Under the pieces are notes generated by a model that worked only from the letters and a program-made list of their open reading frames with translations, did no database searches and had not been told where the DNA came from. From Nocardia arizonensis (GTDB taxonomy: Bacteria; Actinomycetota; Actinomycetes; Mycobacteriales; Mycobacteriaceae), in the NCBI RefSeq assembly GCF_001310275.1, contig NZ_LGYZ01000084.1, positions 62,001 to 126,000 on the forward strand: a DNA stretch of 64,000 bases, given 5' to 3'. The translations under genes were made by a program, and so were the position numbers. Positions 45,028 to 53,721 of the stretch are shown here, piece by piece (position 1 is the first letter of the stretch; the number at the start of each line of letters is the position of its first letter).

Positions 45028-45125
45028 CGATGTGCCACCTCGTTTCCGCAACCGCGCGCCGAATACCCCGGGATGTGACCAGGCCGTCCGCGGCGGATCG
45101 AACAAGCGGATTCGGTCGGCCGCCT

Positions 45126-45155
45126 TGACCCGGGCCGAAAAGTTACTTTACGGTC
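45126..45155 (+). promoter_or_regulatory. Likely promoter of the lipase gene
   Basis: TTGACC (45126-45131), 18 nt, and TACGGT (45150-45155) lie 61 nt upstream of the lipase ATG. They fit an actinobacterial housekeeping promoter. Confidence 0.45.
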
Positions 45156-45215
45156 GGCAAGTCGAATGCACGGTTTCGAGGCGGATCGCCGACCGCGGGT
45201 CGGGAAGGCAAGGGT

Positions 45216-46421
45216 ATGAAGCGCAGTAACCCCCGCCCCTTCCGCCTCCGCTCGGCCGCCGTCGCGGCGACGACACTCGGCCTGTTCGTGTTCGCCTGGA
45301 TCGCCAACGCTCCGATCACGCACGCGGAGAACGATTTCGACGCCGAGGAACAGAGCATCGCCGACTACATCCACGCCGGTCTGCGCGGCGGGCCGGTCGG
45401 GGGCACCGGATCGGCGTGCGCCTCGGGAAGCGGCGCGGGATCGGGGAACGGTTCGGGCAACTGTTACGGCAGCTCCGGTTCCGCCGCTGGCTCTTCCGGC
45501 GGATTCGCCAGCGACACCGTGGGACACGGTCCGCCGATGAGCGTGTGGACCACCGCCTTCGCCTACGGCCTTTCCCATCCCGACCTCGCCCCGCCGGGCG
45601 CCAACGACTGGCACTGCGAACCGTCGCCGCGCCATCCCCGGCCGGTCGTCCTCTTGCACGGGACCTGGGAGAACGCCTACAACAATTTCGCGTACTTCAG
45701 CCAACCCCTCGCCGATGCCGGATTCTGCGTATTCGCGTTCAATTTCGGCCGGACCGGCCTGCCGCAAGGCGGCGGCGTCGTCTCGGTGCTGCCCGGCGCC
45801 AACGGAAACGGCTACATCCAGGATTCGGCCGTCCAACTCGCCGGCTTCGTGGACCGCGTGCTCGCGGCGACCGGAGCCGAGGAGGTCGACATCATCGGTC
45901 ATTCGCAGGGCGGCGCAATGGCCAACTGGTACACCAAATTCGACGGCGGCGCGGCGAAGGTCGGCCACCTCGTCAGCTACGGCGCCACCCACCACGGCAC
46001 CACCGCACTCGGGATCGGCGCGCTCGGCCGCGTCATCAACAACGCGGGTATCGACGTCATCGGCTTCGCCGAATTGGCGGTGGGTCACGCCGCCGCCCAG
46101 CAGGTCATCGGATCGGACTTCCTCACGCGGCTCAATGCCGACGGCGACACCGTGCCCGGCGTGGACTACACCGTTGTCGCCACCCGCTACGACCAGTTCA
46201 ACACCAACTTCGACCTGACCTTCCTGCACCCCGGCCCCGACGCCACCGTCCGCAATATCGTTCTCCAGGACAACTGCGAACAGGATCTGTCCGACCATCT
46301 GACCATGATGTACTCCCCACGCGCACTGTCCATCGCCCTCAACGCCCTCGACCCGACCGGCCACCCCGACCTCACCTGCACCTTCAACCCCTGGCTCGTG
46401 GGCGGCGACGGCCACCTCTGA
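45216..46421 (+). CDS. Secreted lipase/triacylglycerol esterase (lipase class 2)
   Basis: A 401-aa alpha/beta hydrolase with a Sec signal peptide (charged KRSNPRPFRLR, hydrophobic core, cleavage near THA-EN at about residue 38). A glycine/serine-rich linker follows (about 58-95) with SGNGSGN-type repeats and two cysteines. Catalytic motifs: PVVLLHGTWENAYNNF, nucleophile IGHSQGG, and SYGATHHGTT. C-terminal SDHLTMMYSPRAL holds the candidate histidine. This is the extracellular lipase class 2 family. RBS GGAAGGCAAGG precedes the ATG. Probably hydrolyses host or environmental lipids. Confidence 0.92.
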   Translation: MKRSNPRPFRLRSAAVAATTLGLFVFAWIANAPITHAENDFDAEEQSIADYIHAGLRGGPVGGTGSACASGSGAGSGNGSGNCYGSSGSAAGSSGGFASDTVGHGPPMSVWTTAFAYGLSHPDLAPPGANDWHCEPSPRHPRPVVLLHGTWENAYNNFAYFSQPLADAGFCVFAFNFGRTGLPQGGGVVSVLPGANGNGYIQDSAVQLAGFVDRVLAATGAEEVDIIGHSQGGAMANWYTKFDGGAAKVGHLVSYGATHHGTTALGIGALGRVINNAGIDVIGFAELAVGHAAAQQVIGSDFLTRLNADGDTVPGVDYTVVATRYDQFNTNFDLTFLHPGPDATVRNIVLQDNCEQDLSDHLTMMYSPRALSIALNALDPTGHPDLTCTFNPWLVGGDGHL

Positions 46422-46452
46422 ACTTTGTCACCGAGTCTGCGAGGATTTCGGG

Positions 46453-46935
46453 GTGCTGTCCAATCCTCTGCCGAAGGTCGGTCGGTGGCTGGGGACCCAG
46501 CCGTGGGTGCTGCGCTCGGCGCGGTTCGTGTTGCCCGCGGAGCGGATACTCCGGGCGGTGAGCGGGCGTCGGTTCGGGGTGCTCGACCTCGCCGGGTTAC
46601 CGTCCATGCGAATCACCGTGGCGGGACGCAGATCCGGGCTGCCGCGCGAGACCTCGCTGCTCTATGTCCCCCGAGGCGAGGATTTCCTGGTCGTCGGGTC
46701 GAATTGGGGTAGTCCGAAACACCCCGTGTGGTCGGCGAATCTGCGTGCGGCGCAGTCGGCGTCGGTGCGGGTGCGCGGACGGTGTTTCGCGGTGAGCGTG
46801 ACCGAACTCGTCGGTGCGGAGCGGGATCGGGCCTGGGACGCGGCGGTCGGGTTCTGGCCCGGCTACCGGGTCGAGGAGCGGTTGGCGGGCGGGCGGAGGT
46901 TCAGGATCTTCGAGCTTCGGCCGAGCCCTCGATGA
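46453..46935 (+). CDS. Ddn-like F420-dependent nitroreductase/quinone reductase family protein
   Basis: A 160-aa split-barrel protein of the Ddn/DUF385 family. It has MRITVAGRRSGLPRETSLLYV, VVGSNWGSPKHPVWSANL and the VRVRG strand. Members use F420H2 to reduce quinones or nitroimidazoles at the membrane. The start is a GTG at 46453, 31 nt after the lipase stop. No strong RBS is seen, so the two may be read as one transcript. Its actual electron acceptor is not predictable. Confidence 0.88.
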   Translation: MLSNPLPKVGRWLGTQPWVLRSARFVLPAERILRAVSGRRFGVLDLAGLPSMRITVAGRRSGLPRETSLLYVPRGEDFLVVGSNWGSPKHPVWSANLRAAQSASVRVRGRCFAVSVTELVGAERDRAWDAAVGFWPGYRVEERLAGGRRFRIFELRPSPR

Positions 46936-46968
46936 GCCGATGTGCTCGCCGCCGCACTCGACGCGCGA

Positions 46969-47430
46969 TCATTGCCCTTCGCGCAGTAATTCGGTAACCC
47001 GCACGGACGTCGCGTGCAGCCGGTCGAAAACCTCGAGCACGAGGGTCAGCTCCTCGAGGGTGAATCCCCTCATGGCGTCGCCGAATTCCCTGGCCAGCAC
47101 CTCGTAGTGCGGCGCGATCTCCTCGATGCGCTCCGGGATCACGCTGATGAACACCCGCCTGCGGTCCTGATCGTCGTGTTCGCGGCGGACGTAGCCCGCT
47201 TTGAGCAGCCGGTCGATCATGCGGGTGATCGCGCCGGTGGTCAGGCCGGTGGCGGCGGCCAGCTCGCCCGCGGTGGCGGGACCGCCGAGCCGCAATATGT
47301 TGAGGCAACGCAGGTCGGTCACGTGCAGGCCGAGGCGATCGGCGACGGCCTGATGCATCATCACCGCGTCATTGGCGCTGCGCTGGGCGGCCAGATTCAG
47401 CCGCGTGCTCAGATCCGTGTGCTCCGACAT
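46969..47430 (-). CDS. MarR-family transcriptional regulator
   Basis: A 153-aa winged-helix protein: LHVTDLRCLNILRLGGPATAGELA, AATGLTTGAITRMIDRLLKAGYVRR and the wing EHDDQDRRRVFISV. It is divergent from a SnoaL-like gene. Three evenly spaced 12-bp repeats occupy the 97-nt intergenic region and overlap the likely promoter of the target gene, so MarR-mediated repression of both genes is very likely. RBS GAGGA lies before the ATG at 47430. Confidence 0.93.
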   Translation of the reverse strand: MSEHTDLSTRLNLAAQRSANDAVMMHQAVADRLGLHVTDLRCLNILRLGGPATAGELAAATGLTTGAITRMIDRLLKAGYVRREHDDQDRRRVFISVIPERIEEIAPHYEVLAREFGDAMRGFTLEELTLVLEVFDRLHATSVRVTELLREGQ

Positions 47431-47433
47431 CGC

Positions 47434-47491
47434 TTGACATCCTCGTCTTACTCGAACAGTATCTTACTCAATCAGATATTTACCGATTCAG
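47434..47491. promoter_or_regulatory. Promoter plus three 12-bp direct repeats between the MarR and SnoaL-like genes
   Basis: TTGACA (47434-47439), 17 nt, then CAGTAT (47457-47462) is a promoter reading toward the SnoaL-like gene. TTACTCGAACAG (47448-47459), TTACTCAATCAG (47464-47475) and TTACCGATTCAG (47480-47491) are repeated exactly 16 bp apart, the first inside the spacer. They are likely MarR operators. Confidence 0.75.
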
Positions 47492-47527
47492 TTAATGACT
47501 GGACGAGATCCTACCCGGAGGATATCC

Positions 47528-47971
47528 ATGACCAGCGAGCACGCCGACGCACACGCGATCCGCGAACTCTTCGACCGCCAGGCGCGGGCCTGGCGCGACG
47601 GCGACGCCGCGGCATTCGCCGCCCTGTTCACCGAGGACGCCGACTACGTCACCTGGTTCGGCACCCACTCCAAGGGGCGGCGCGCGATCCATGAATCCCA
47701 TATCCCGGTCTTCGAGAAGTACCTGAAGAACACCCGTCTCGACGGCGAGATCACCGGTCTGCGCTTCCTCGCCCCCGATGTGGCCCTCGTGCACGGCAAG
47801 GGCGCGGTGCTGAAAGGCAAGCGTAAGCGCACATTCCGTAACACGAAGGTGCAGACGACCGTCGTGGTGCGCCGCGACGGACAGTGGCGGATCGCCGCGT
47901 TCCAGAACACCAAATACCATTGGCTGCTCGCGAGATTCGCGGGACCGCCCGCCGAGGTATCGGGCGACTGA
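47528..47971 (+). CDS. SnoaL/SgcJ-like NTF2-fold protein
   Basis: A 147-aa cone-shaped NTF2-fold protein: AHAIRELFDRQARAWRDGDAAAFAALFTEDADYVTWFG, GRRAIHESHIPVF and the C-terminal VVVRRDGQWRIAAFQNTKY. The SgcJ/EcaC/SnoaL-like group includes isomerases, cyclases and ligand-binding proteins. A detoxification or ligand-binding role under control of the divergent MarR regulator is plausible. GGAGGAT lies before the ATG at 47528. Confidence 0.88.
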   Translation: MTSEHADAHAIRELFDRQARAWRDGDAAAFAALFTEDADYVTWFGTHSKGRRAIHESHIPVFEKYLKNTRLDGEITGLRFLAPDVALVHGKGAVLKGKRKRTFRNTKVQTTVVVRRDGQWRIAAFQNTKYHWLLARFAGPPAEVSGD

Positions 47972-48089
47972 GCAGGCGTCGGGCGGCGGCGAACCATATT
48001 CGGGACGCGCTCTCCGGCCCGTCCGCCCCGGAACCGTAAGGGCTCTGGACGCGGTGAATCTCCAGGTGTTCTGAACATCGTGCAGCACA

Positions 48090-51041
48090 ATGGGTTACGA
48101 GTCCTCGTTGGTGCGGGTGAACGTCGGTGTCGTTGACCGATCATGTCGGCGGATGCGGCGACAGCGCCGGGTGCCGGTACCACTATCGGTCGGTATGGCG
48201 AGTAGCGGCGGCACCGGGACCCGGCCCGATTTCCGGGTATTCCACGGTGCGACAGAACTGTTCGAGCTGATCGGCGCGCTCACGCGGCGCCCGCGGATCG
48301 GTGATCGGTGGCGCGGTGAGGCGCGTCCGGGTGATGTGGGCAGGCGCGGGCTGCCGATGGTGTGTCTGGTGCGGTCCGCGGCACACAAGGATGTGCTCGC
48401 CACGATCGAGACATCCTTGCGAACGGCCAGACCGAGCGATATCCGCCTGAGTTATGTCGACCTGGCCACCGCCTATGGTCAGAGCGCACCGATCGGCCCG
48501 GAGGTGTCGGCCGACACGACGCTGCGCATTCGCGAGATGCTCACCGCCATCACCGTCGGCTTCGTCGGCAATCCGAACGTCCGCGGACCGAGGTTGCGAT
48601 TCGGCCGGTACTGGCTGGTGGACTGGCTCATGCGGCAGCAACTCGATGCCGGAGACCGCGATCCCGACCGAACCTTGCGCGTGCTGATCCAGAAGCACGG
48701 GCTCAGCGAACGCATCAGGAACTGGGGTTCGAGAAATGCGGCGCCGCCCGACGGTCTGCCGAACAATGCGGGTCTCTGGTGGCAGGCGCTGCTGCTGGTG
48801 CTGCGGGTGCTCACCGCGGTTTCGTTTCGTATGGCGGTCACCGGTCGGGTGCCGATCCTGTCGGGACGGTATCGCTGGTTCCTGCGTCAGCCCTACCTCG
48901 CCCCGGAGATGTCCGGTTCGTTCGTCCGGTTCGCCAGTCGACTGGTAATGGGCGAATGGCAGCGTGAGGATCCCGAAGCGCTGGCCCTATTGGTGGTCAA
49001 CGCGTTCCTCGAGGATCTGCGGTGGACTTATCGGCTGCGCTTCTGGCAGGTATGGCGGCGGCGCGAGATGTCGTACCCGGTCCTGCTGATCGATGACATC
49101 ACCGAGGCCAACGGCGGCTTCACCCTGCTGAAACTCATCAACGACGTGCGGAATCAGACCGGCTCGTTCGACCCGCTGCTGGTGATCAGCGCCGGTACGC
49201 AGGTGCCGCCGGATGCGGGGCGCAACGACCAACACCGGCCCGAATACGATGCGGCCCATGCCGTTACCGGCTATCGGGCATGGCAGAACGCCTTGCTCGC
49301 CGATCGTAGGCGGCGCCGCGACACGGCGTGGTATCTGCCGCTGAAGATCACCGACACCGAGCCGGGCCAGGTGCTCGAACACGCCAGGCAGCAGTGGTCG
49401 GCGTTCGACGGATATCACTTCACCGGTCGGCAGACGCGGCCCGTGTGGTGGCTGAGCAGGTGGATCCGCATCGGCGTCCCCCTCGTCGTTGTCGCGATGA
49501 TCGCCGCGACGGTGACCGTCCGATACGAGCAGTACCTGCACGAGCACTGCGGTCGGCCCGACCCGTACCTGGTCTCGGTCGCCACCGAGTCCGGCACCGA
49601 GTGCATCGGCATCAGCGACGGTTCCTACGACATCTTCCAGCCCTCCGACGCCGACACCGGCCGGGTCGTGCGGACCATCGCGGACCAGAACCGCCGAGCC
49701 GAGCAGCTGCGTCAGAAGTCGCCGAAGCGGCCCTTCATCACGGTCATCGTCCTCGAGGGCTTCACGTCCTCGAGCGGAACGGCCACCGGACTCGGCGGTG
49801 CGCGCGAGGCGGTGGAAGGCGTCGCGGTGGCGCAGAAACGGCAATTGGAGACAGCGGCGGGGTCGGCGCCAATCGTGCGGGTCCTGCTGGCCAACGCGGG
49901 CAAGGACATGCGGCGCGCCCGGGAATTGATGGAGCCGTTGCGCAGATTGGTCGCGCGCGATCCGAGCATCGTCGGTGTCGTCGGACTCGACCAGAGCCGG
50001 GCTTCGGTCCAGGAGGTCATCAAGCAGATCTCGTCGGTCGGCGTCGCGATGGTCGGCTCGACACTGTCCGCCGATCAGTTGGCCACCGGAAATCCGATGT
50101 TCTTCCAGGTCTCACCGCAGAACAAGCAGGAAGCCGTGGTCGTGGCGTCGTTCGCCCAATATCTGATGGAGGAGAAGGGCAGGCGAAACGAGTCGATGCC
50201 CGTGCGGATCTACTATTCCAACGACCGAGACGACATCTACAGTTCGAATCTGCGCGATGACGCCTACGCGGCGTTCCAGGCACGCCGTTTCCACGTCGAG
50301 GCGGTGGGATTCGGGGATACCAACGTGCACGCCGTGGGGGAGCGGGATCCGTTGCCCAATGCCGCCGAAGCGGGTCGCGACAAATGCGCGGAGGCAGGCA
50401 TCCTGTTCTACGCCGGTCGCGGCGTCGATTTCGACGCCTTCGCCCATGCCGTTACGCAATGCGGCAATCGCGAATCGATTCTGATCGGCGCGGATTCGCT
50501 GTCGGCCCACGTCGTCGACGAGGCGGCACGCCGTCGGATCAGTGGGGTACCGTACTACTTCGTCTCGTTCGCGACACCGGTCGACAAGGCCACCGGCGTC
50601 TCGCGCGAGTTCTACGACGGACTGTCCGAGCTGTTCGACATCGAGCCGAACGACAGCGAGAACTCGTTGCACGGTTACCGTGCGCTGGCCTACGACGCCG
50701 TCAAGGTCATCATCGCCGCCACGGAATACCTCCAGGGCACCGCGGGCCCGACACCGGTCACCGCCGGGACGGTGTGGCGCCAGATCGGCGCCATCCACAC
50801 CACCACGACGCCTGATGGCGCCGCCACCGCCGGAAGAGCGTTGCAGGGTGTCACCGGAACCATCGACTACGGCGGCGAGGTCAGCCGCAACGTCCCCACG
50901 AACAAACCCATGTCCATCCTCCGAATCACGGACGGCAGATACGATGAATCGTTCCGGGCGACCTGCGACGCGGCTTCCGCCGCCGCTCAGGTCGCGGCTT
51001 CCGCCGCCGCTCCGGCATCGTGTAGACCCGATTCGAATTGA
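48090..51041 (+). CDS. Large membrane protein: cytosolic NTPase-like region, one TM, extracytoplasmic type-1 periplasmic-binding-protein domain
   Basis: A 983-aa protein (or 948 aa if it starts at ATG 48195; neither start has a clear RBS). Residues about 50-450 are cytosolic. They contain LPMVCLVRSAAHKDVLATIE where a P-loop might be expected but GKT is missing, and YPVLLIDDITEANGG resembling Walker B. One TM spans about 458-480 (RIGVPLVVVAMIAATVTV). Residues about 545-940 match ABC-type branched-chain-ligand receptors (ANAGKDMRRARELMEPLRRLV, VVGLDQSRASVQEVIKQIS, IYYSNDRDDIYSSNLRDD, LAYDAVKVIIAA). There are no transporter genes beside it. It looks like a ligand-sensing transmembrane receptor. 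I do not know a named system of this form. Confidence 0.82.
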   Translation: MGYESSLVRVNVGVVDRSCRRMRRQRRVPVPLSVGMASSGGTGTRPDFRVFHGATELFELIGALTRRPRIGDRWRGEARPGDVGRRGLPMVCLVRSAAHKDVLATIETSLRTARPSDIRLSYVDLATAYGQSAPIGPEVSADTTLRIREMLTAITVGFVGNPNVRGPRLRFGRYWLVDWLMRQQLDAGDRDPDRTLRVLIQKHGLSERIRNWGSRNAAPPDGLPNNAGLWWQALLLVLRVLTAVSFRMAVTGRVPILSGRYRWFLRQPYLAPEMSGSFVRFASRLVMGEWQREDPEALALLVVNAFLEDLRWTYRLRFWQVWRRREMSYPVLLIDDITEANGGFTLLKLINDVRNQTGSFDPLLVISAGTQVPPDAGRNDQHRPEYDAAHAVTGYRAWQNALLADRRRRRDTAWYLPLKITDTEPGQVLEHARQQWSAFDGYHFTGRQTRPVWWLSRWIRIGVPLVVVAMIAATVTVRYEQYLHEHCGRPDPYLVSVATESGTECIGISDGSYDIFQPSDADTGRVVRTIADQNRRAEQLRQKSPKRPFITVIVLEGFTSSSGTATGLGGAREAVEGVAVAQKRQLETAAGSAPIVRVLLANAGKDMRRARELMEPLRRLVARDPSIVGVVGLDQSRASVQEVIKQISSVGVAMVGSTLSADQLATGNPMFFQVSPQNKQEAVVVASFAQYLMEEKGRRNESMPVRIYYSNDRDDIYSSNLRDDAYAAFQARRFHVEAVGFGDTNVHAVGERDPLPNAAEAGRDKCAEAGILFYAGRGVDFDAFAHAVTQCGNRESILIGADSLSAHVVDEAARRRISGVPYYFVSFATPVDKATGVSREFYDGLSELFDIEPNDSENSLHGYRALAYDAVKVIIAATEYLQGTAGPTPVTAGTVWRQIGAIHTTTTPDGAATAGRALQGVTGTIDYGGEVSRNVPTNKPMSILRITDGRYDESFRATCDAASAAAQVAASAAAPASCRPDSN

Positions 51042-51082
51042 GTCGGTGTCGCTGTCGCGCAGGATGGTTCGATCGATAAAGA

Positions 51083-51118
51083 CGAGCCACCCGGACCGGT
51101 GAGGGTCCGGGCGGCTCG
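51083..51118. terminator. Strong hairpin after the 983-aa receptor gene
   Basis: A 15-bp near-perfect stem with one mismatch (arms 51083-51097 and 51104-51118, CGAGCCACCC.. / ..GGGCGGCTCG) and a 6-nt loop lies 42 nt after the stop. It separates this gene from the downstream SLATT-like gene. Confidence 0.7.
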
Positions 51119-51791
51119 CTTCCCCGGGTACTGGGTGACGCCGCCACGTCACTCAGCCCGGTCAGTGTAAGGCGGCTTACGGGCGGGAGTCGGATGCCAC
51201 GCCGTACTCGAGAGAATCGGCGCGGCAATGCCGTTCGCGGAGGTGGCCTCGGCCACACCTGTTCTGGTGGCGTGCGTGCCGTCGACTCTGGCATACCGGT
51301 CGGTATTTTCCGGTGATTGGAGTGTGTGTCCCGAGTGGCCGATTCGTCCCGATCGAAGGCGGTGCGCGGTTCGGATGGCCGACCCGAGACGTGGGGTTTC
51401 CCGGCGGAGGCGTGCCCCGCGGTGGCTGGGAGTGCGATGTCGTGAGGGGCGCGCGGACAAGGGCGGGGCGGGATCGGGACAACGAAACGGATTGCGCGAT
51501 GGTGACATCGACTCCGAGACCGACCGCGCGGTAGCTGCCGGCATGCGGGCGGATGGCCCGAAGTCCAAGTGTGACAGCCGGATCGTTGCGCAGGTGACGC
51601 ATCGCGGGAATCTCGTCCATCACTGACCAGGTGAAACGATGGGACGCGACGCGTGGCGCCGTCGGAACGATGCGGAAGTCGGTGCGTGTGCGAGTCCTGT
51701 TGCGGCGCCGTATCTCACGTGTCGCCGGCGAATCTCCGAGCGTGGATCGGCCGATGTGGACGGCGGGCGGGCGAAGCGTGAGCGCGGGAGA
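51119..51791. other. Gene-free gap before the SLATT-like gene
   Basis: About 670 nt with open frames on both strands, but no recognisable motif and proline/arginine-rich compositions expected from random GC-rich DNA. Nothing else stands out apart from the promoter at its right end. Confidence 0.45.
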
Positions 51792-51797
51792 TACAGT
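51792..51797 (+). promoter_or_regulatory. -10 element of a leaderless transcript
   Basis: TACAGT is followed by 6 nt (acggcc) and then the GTG start of the SLATT-like gene at 51804. This spacing places the transcription start at the start codon. Confidence 0.6.
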
Positions 51798-51803
51798 ACG
51801 GCC

Positions 51804-52412
51804 GTGACAGAGCACCGATTGCCCGTCGGCGGGGATCGCTCGCAGGACCTCGGAGTGCCGCCTTCGCTGGACCTCCGTTCCGCCGATTGGTCGAATTCCG
51901 ATGAGACCCTTGGATGGTTGTTCCAGCGTGTCGAGAGCTATGCCATGGACACGCGCGCGTGGTACGCGAAGGACAAGCTGGTCAAACAGCGCGCCAGCCT
52001 CGCCCTCACCGCGGCGATGATCATCCTCGGCCTACCCGGAATCCTCGTGCCTCTGGTCACGACCGCCGGACTCGACGCCATCAACCCGAGTTGGGGTTAT
52101 GTGCTCCTCGCCTGCGCCGCGGGATGCGTGGCCATCGACCGCTTCTTCGGCATATCCACCGCCTGGATGCGCGATATCCGCACCGTGCAGGCCATCAACG
52201 CGATGATCTGCGATTTCCAGCTCGAATGGGCATCGGTCTCGCGCTCGCCCGCCAATTCCAACGGCGAGATCGACCGCCGTATGGCGCTGCTCAAGGAATT
52301 CTCCTATCGAGCCAACGAGGTCATCGCCCGCGAAACCAATACATGGACCTCACAATTGCCTCTCTCCGCCGAACCCCGCGGCCCCCGCTTCGATCGGAGG
52401 AATGCCTACTGA
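51804..52412 (+). CDS. SLATT-like two-TM domain protein
   Basis: A 202-aa protein. A helical N-terminal segment with W.....A..WYAKDKLVKQRAS precedes two membrane helices (about 66-87, ALTAAMIILGLPGILVPLVT, and 95-115, GYVLLACAAGCVAIDRFFGIS). A long helix follows (RDIRTVQAINAMICDFQLEW, then FSYRANEVIARETNTW). This layout matches SLATT domains, predicted pore-forming effectors tied to nucleotide-sensing conflict systems; the assignment rests on pattern, not alignment. It starts at a leaderless GTG. No SLOG, SMODS or other partner is adjacent. Its last 92 nt overlap the convergent P450 gene. Confidence 0.75.
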   Translation: MTEHRLPVGGDRSQDLGVPPSLDLRSADWSNSDETLGWLFQRVESYAMDTRAWYAKDKLVKQRASLALTAAMIILGLPGILVPLVTTAGLDAINPSWGYVLLACAAGCVAIDRFFGISTAWMRDIRTVQAINAMICDFQLEWASVSRSPANSNGEIDRRMALLKEFSYRANEVIARETNTWTSQLPLSAEPRGPRFDRRNAY

Positions 52413-53721
52413 TCGTGCGTACAGCGTCGATCTCGCTGCTTTCCCGCCGGTGGTCGTGTCGATCCTGCTGACCGGTGCCGAGTCGCCCGGCCTCCGGTGC
52501 GGTCAGCGGGCGTTCGTCGGTGCAAGTGACCGGTTGACTGCGCAGGCCGCGCAGGACCGGACTCTCGACACGTCGAGGCGGCGCCGATGGGGTCAGGTCG
52601 GGAACCCTGCCCATGATCTCCTCGATGGCCGCGGTGGCTTCGAGACGGGCCAGCGCGCCGCCGATGCAGTAATGGATGCCCGCGCCGAAGCCGAGATGGT
52701 CGTTGACCTCGGGTCGGTGCAACAGGAATTCGTCGGGATCGGTGAAGTGGCGTGGGTCGCGGTTGGCCGATCCGATGAGCGGCAGGACATAGGAGCCCGC
52801 CGGAATGGTCGTGCCGCCGAGCTCGACAGCGGTGGTCGCGCGTCGCAACAGGGCCTGGGCCGGCCCGTCGAATCGCAGGGCTTCGGCGACCACGGCGGCG
52901 GCCAGCTCCGGCTGTTCGCGGATTCGCTCGCGTAACGCGGGCCGGTCGAACAGTGCGAGCATGGTGTTGGCGATGAGATTGGTCGTGGTCTCGTGTCCCG
53001 CGACGAGTAGCAGGATGCAGAAGTTCACGGCTTCGCCGGTGGTGAGCGATTCCTCGCCCGTGCCGGTGACCAGTGCGCTGATCAGGTCGTCGCCGGGCGC
53101 GGCGCGGCGACGACGGATGATACGGGCGAAGAACCAGGAGATGGCGATCGCGCTGCGGACCATGGCGATTCGGCTGCCACCGGTGAGCAGGCCGTCGATG
53201 AGTTCGTCCGACCACCGCTTGAAGTCGTCGCGGCGTTCGGCGGGCACACCGAGGATTTCGGCGATGATGATCGCGGGCAGCGGTGCGGCCAGGTCGCGGA
53301 CCAGATCGGGCTCGTCGGTGTCGAGCAGGGCATCCACGAGTCCTGCGGTGACTTCCCGAATCCGCGGCTCCCATTCGGCGATGCGGCGGGGAGTAAACGC
53401 CCGCGCCACCTTGCGCCGCAACATGGTGTGATCGGGCGGATCGGTGGTCAACAGCACCCGCGCGGTGGGAATTCGAGTGAGTATGGCGGACAACCACTTC
53501 GGGGTCGGCGAGGGATTGAAGGGGTCCGACCCGATCGTGGAGATCACCGAAGAGAACCGCTGCGCGTCGCGGACAACGGTGCGGACATCGTCGTAGCGGC
53601 TGACGATCCAGAGATCGGCATCGCTGCGGTGATGGACGGGCGCGTGCTCGCGTAGCAGCGCGTAGCTCGGATAGGGGTTCGCGATCACGGCCGGATCGTT
53701 GAGATCGAAGGTGTGTGTCAT
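52321..53721 (-). CDS. Cytochrome P450 with abnormal C-terminal extension
   Basis: A 466-aa class I bacterial P450. I-helix VAGHETTTN, K-helix EALR, and heme loop FGAGIHYCIGGALARLEA with C352. Typical P450s of this group end about 50-55 residues after this cysteine, at about residue 405 (SPVLRGLRSQPVTC). Here some 60 extra hydrophilic residues follow (DERPLTAPEAGRLG to WFRGR), with no known domain, overlapping the SLATT gene on the other strand by 92 nt. This suggests loss of the original stop. It needs separate ferredoxin partners; none is adjacent. Start overlaps the TetR stop by 4 nt. Confidence 0.93.
   Translation of the reverse strand: MTHTFDLNDPAVIANPYPSYALLREHAPVHHRSDADLWIVSRYDDVRTVVRDAQRFSSVISTIGSDPFNPSPTPKWLSAILTRIPTARVLLTTDPPDHTMLRRKVARAFTPRRIAEWEPRIREVTAGLVDALLDTDEPDLVRDLAAPLPAIIIAEILGVPAERRDDFKRWSDELIDGLLTGGSRIAMVRSAIAISWFFARIIRRRRAAPGDDLISALVTGTGEESLTTGEAVNFCILLLVAGHETTTNLIANTMLALFDRPALRERIREQPELAAAVVAEALRFDGPAQALLRRATTAVELGGTTIPAGSYVLPLIGSANRDPRHFTDPDEFLLHRPEVNDHLGFGAGIHYCIGGALARLEATAAIEEIMGRVPDLTPSAPPRRVESPVLRGLRSQPVTCTDERPLTAPEAGRLGTGQQDRHDHRRESSEIDAVRTISRHSSDRSGGRGVRRREAIVRSMYWFRGR

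Noticed and set aside
51177..51815. Minus-strand frame of 212 codons in the gap before the SLATT-like gene
   Set aside because: No motif, no RBS and a biased Arg/Pro/Ser composition expected by chance in GC-rich DNA.
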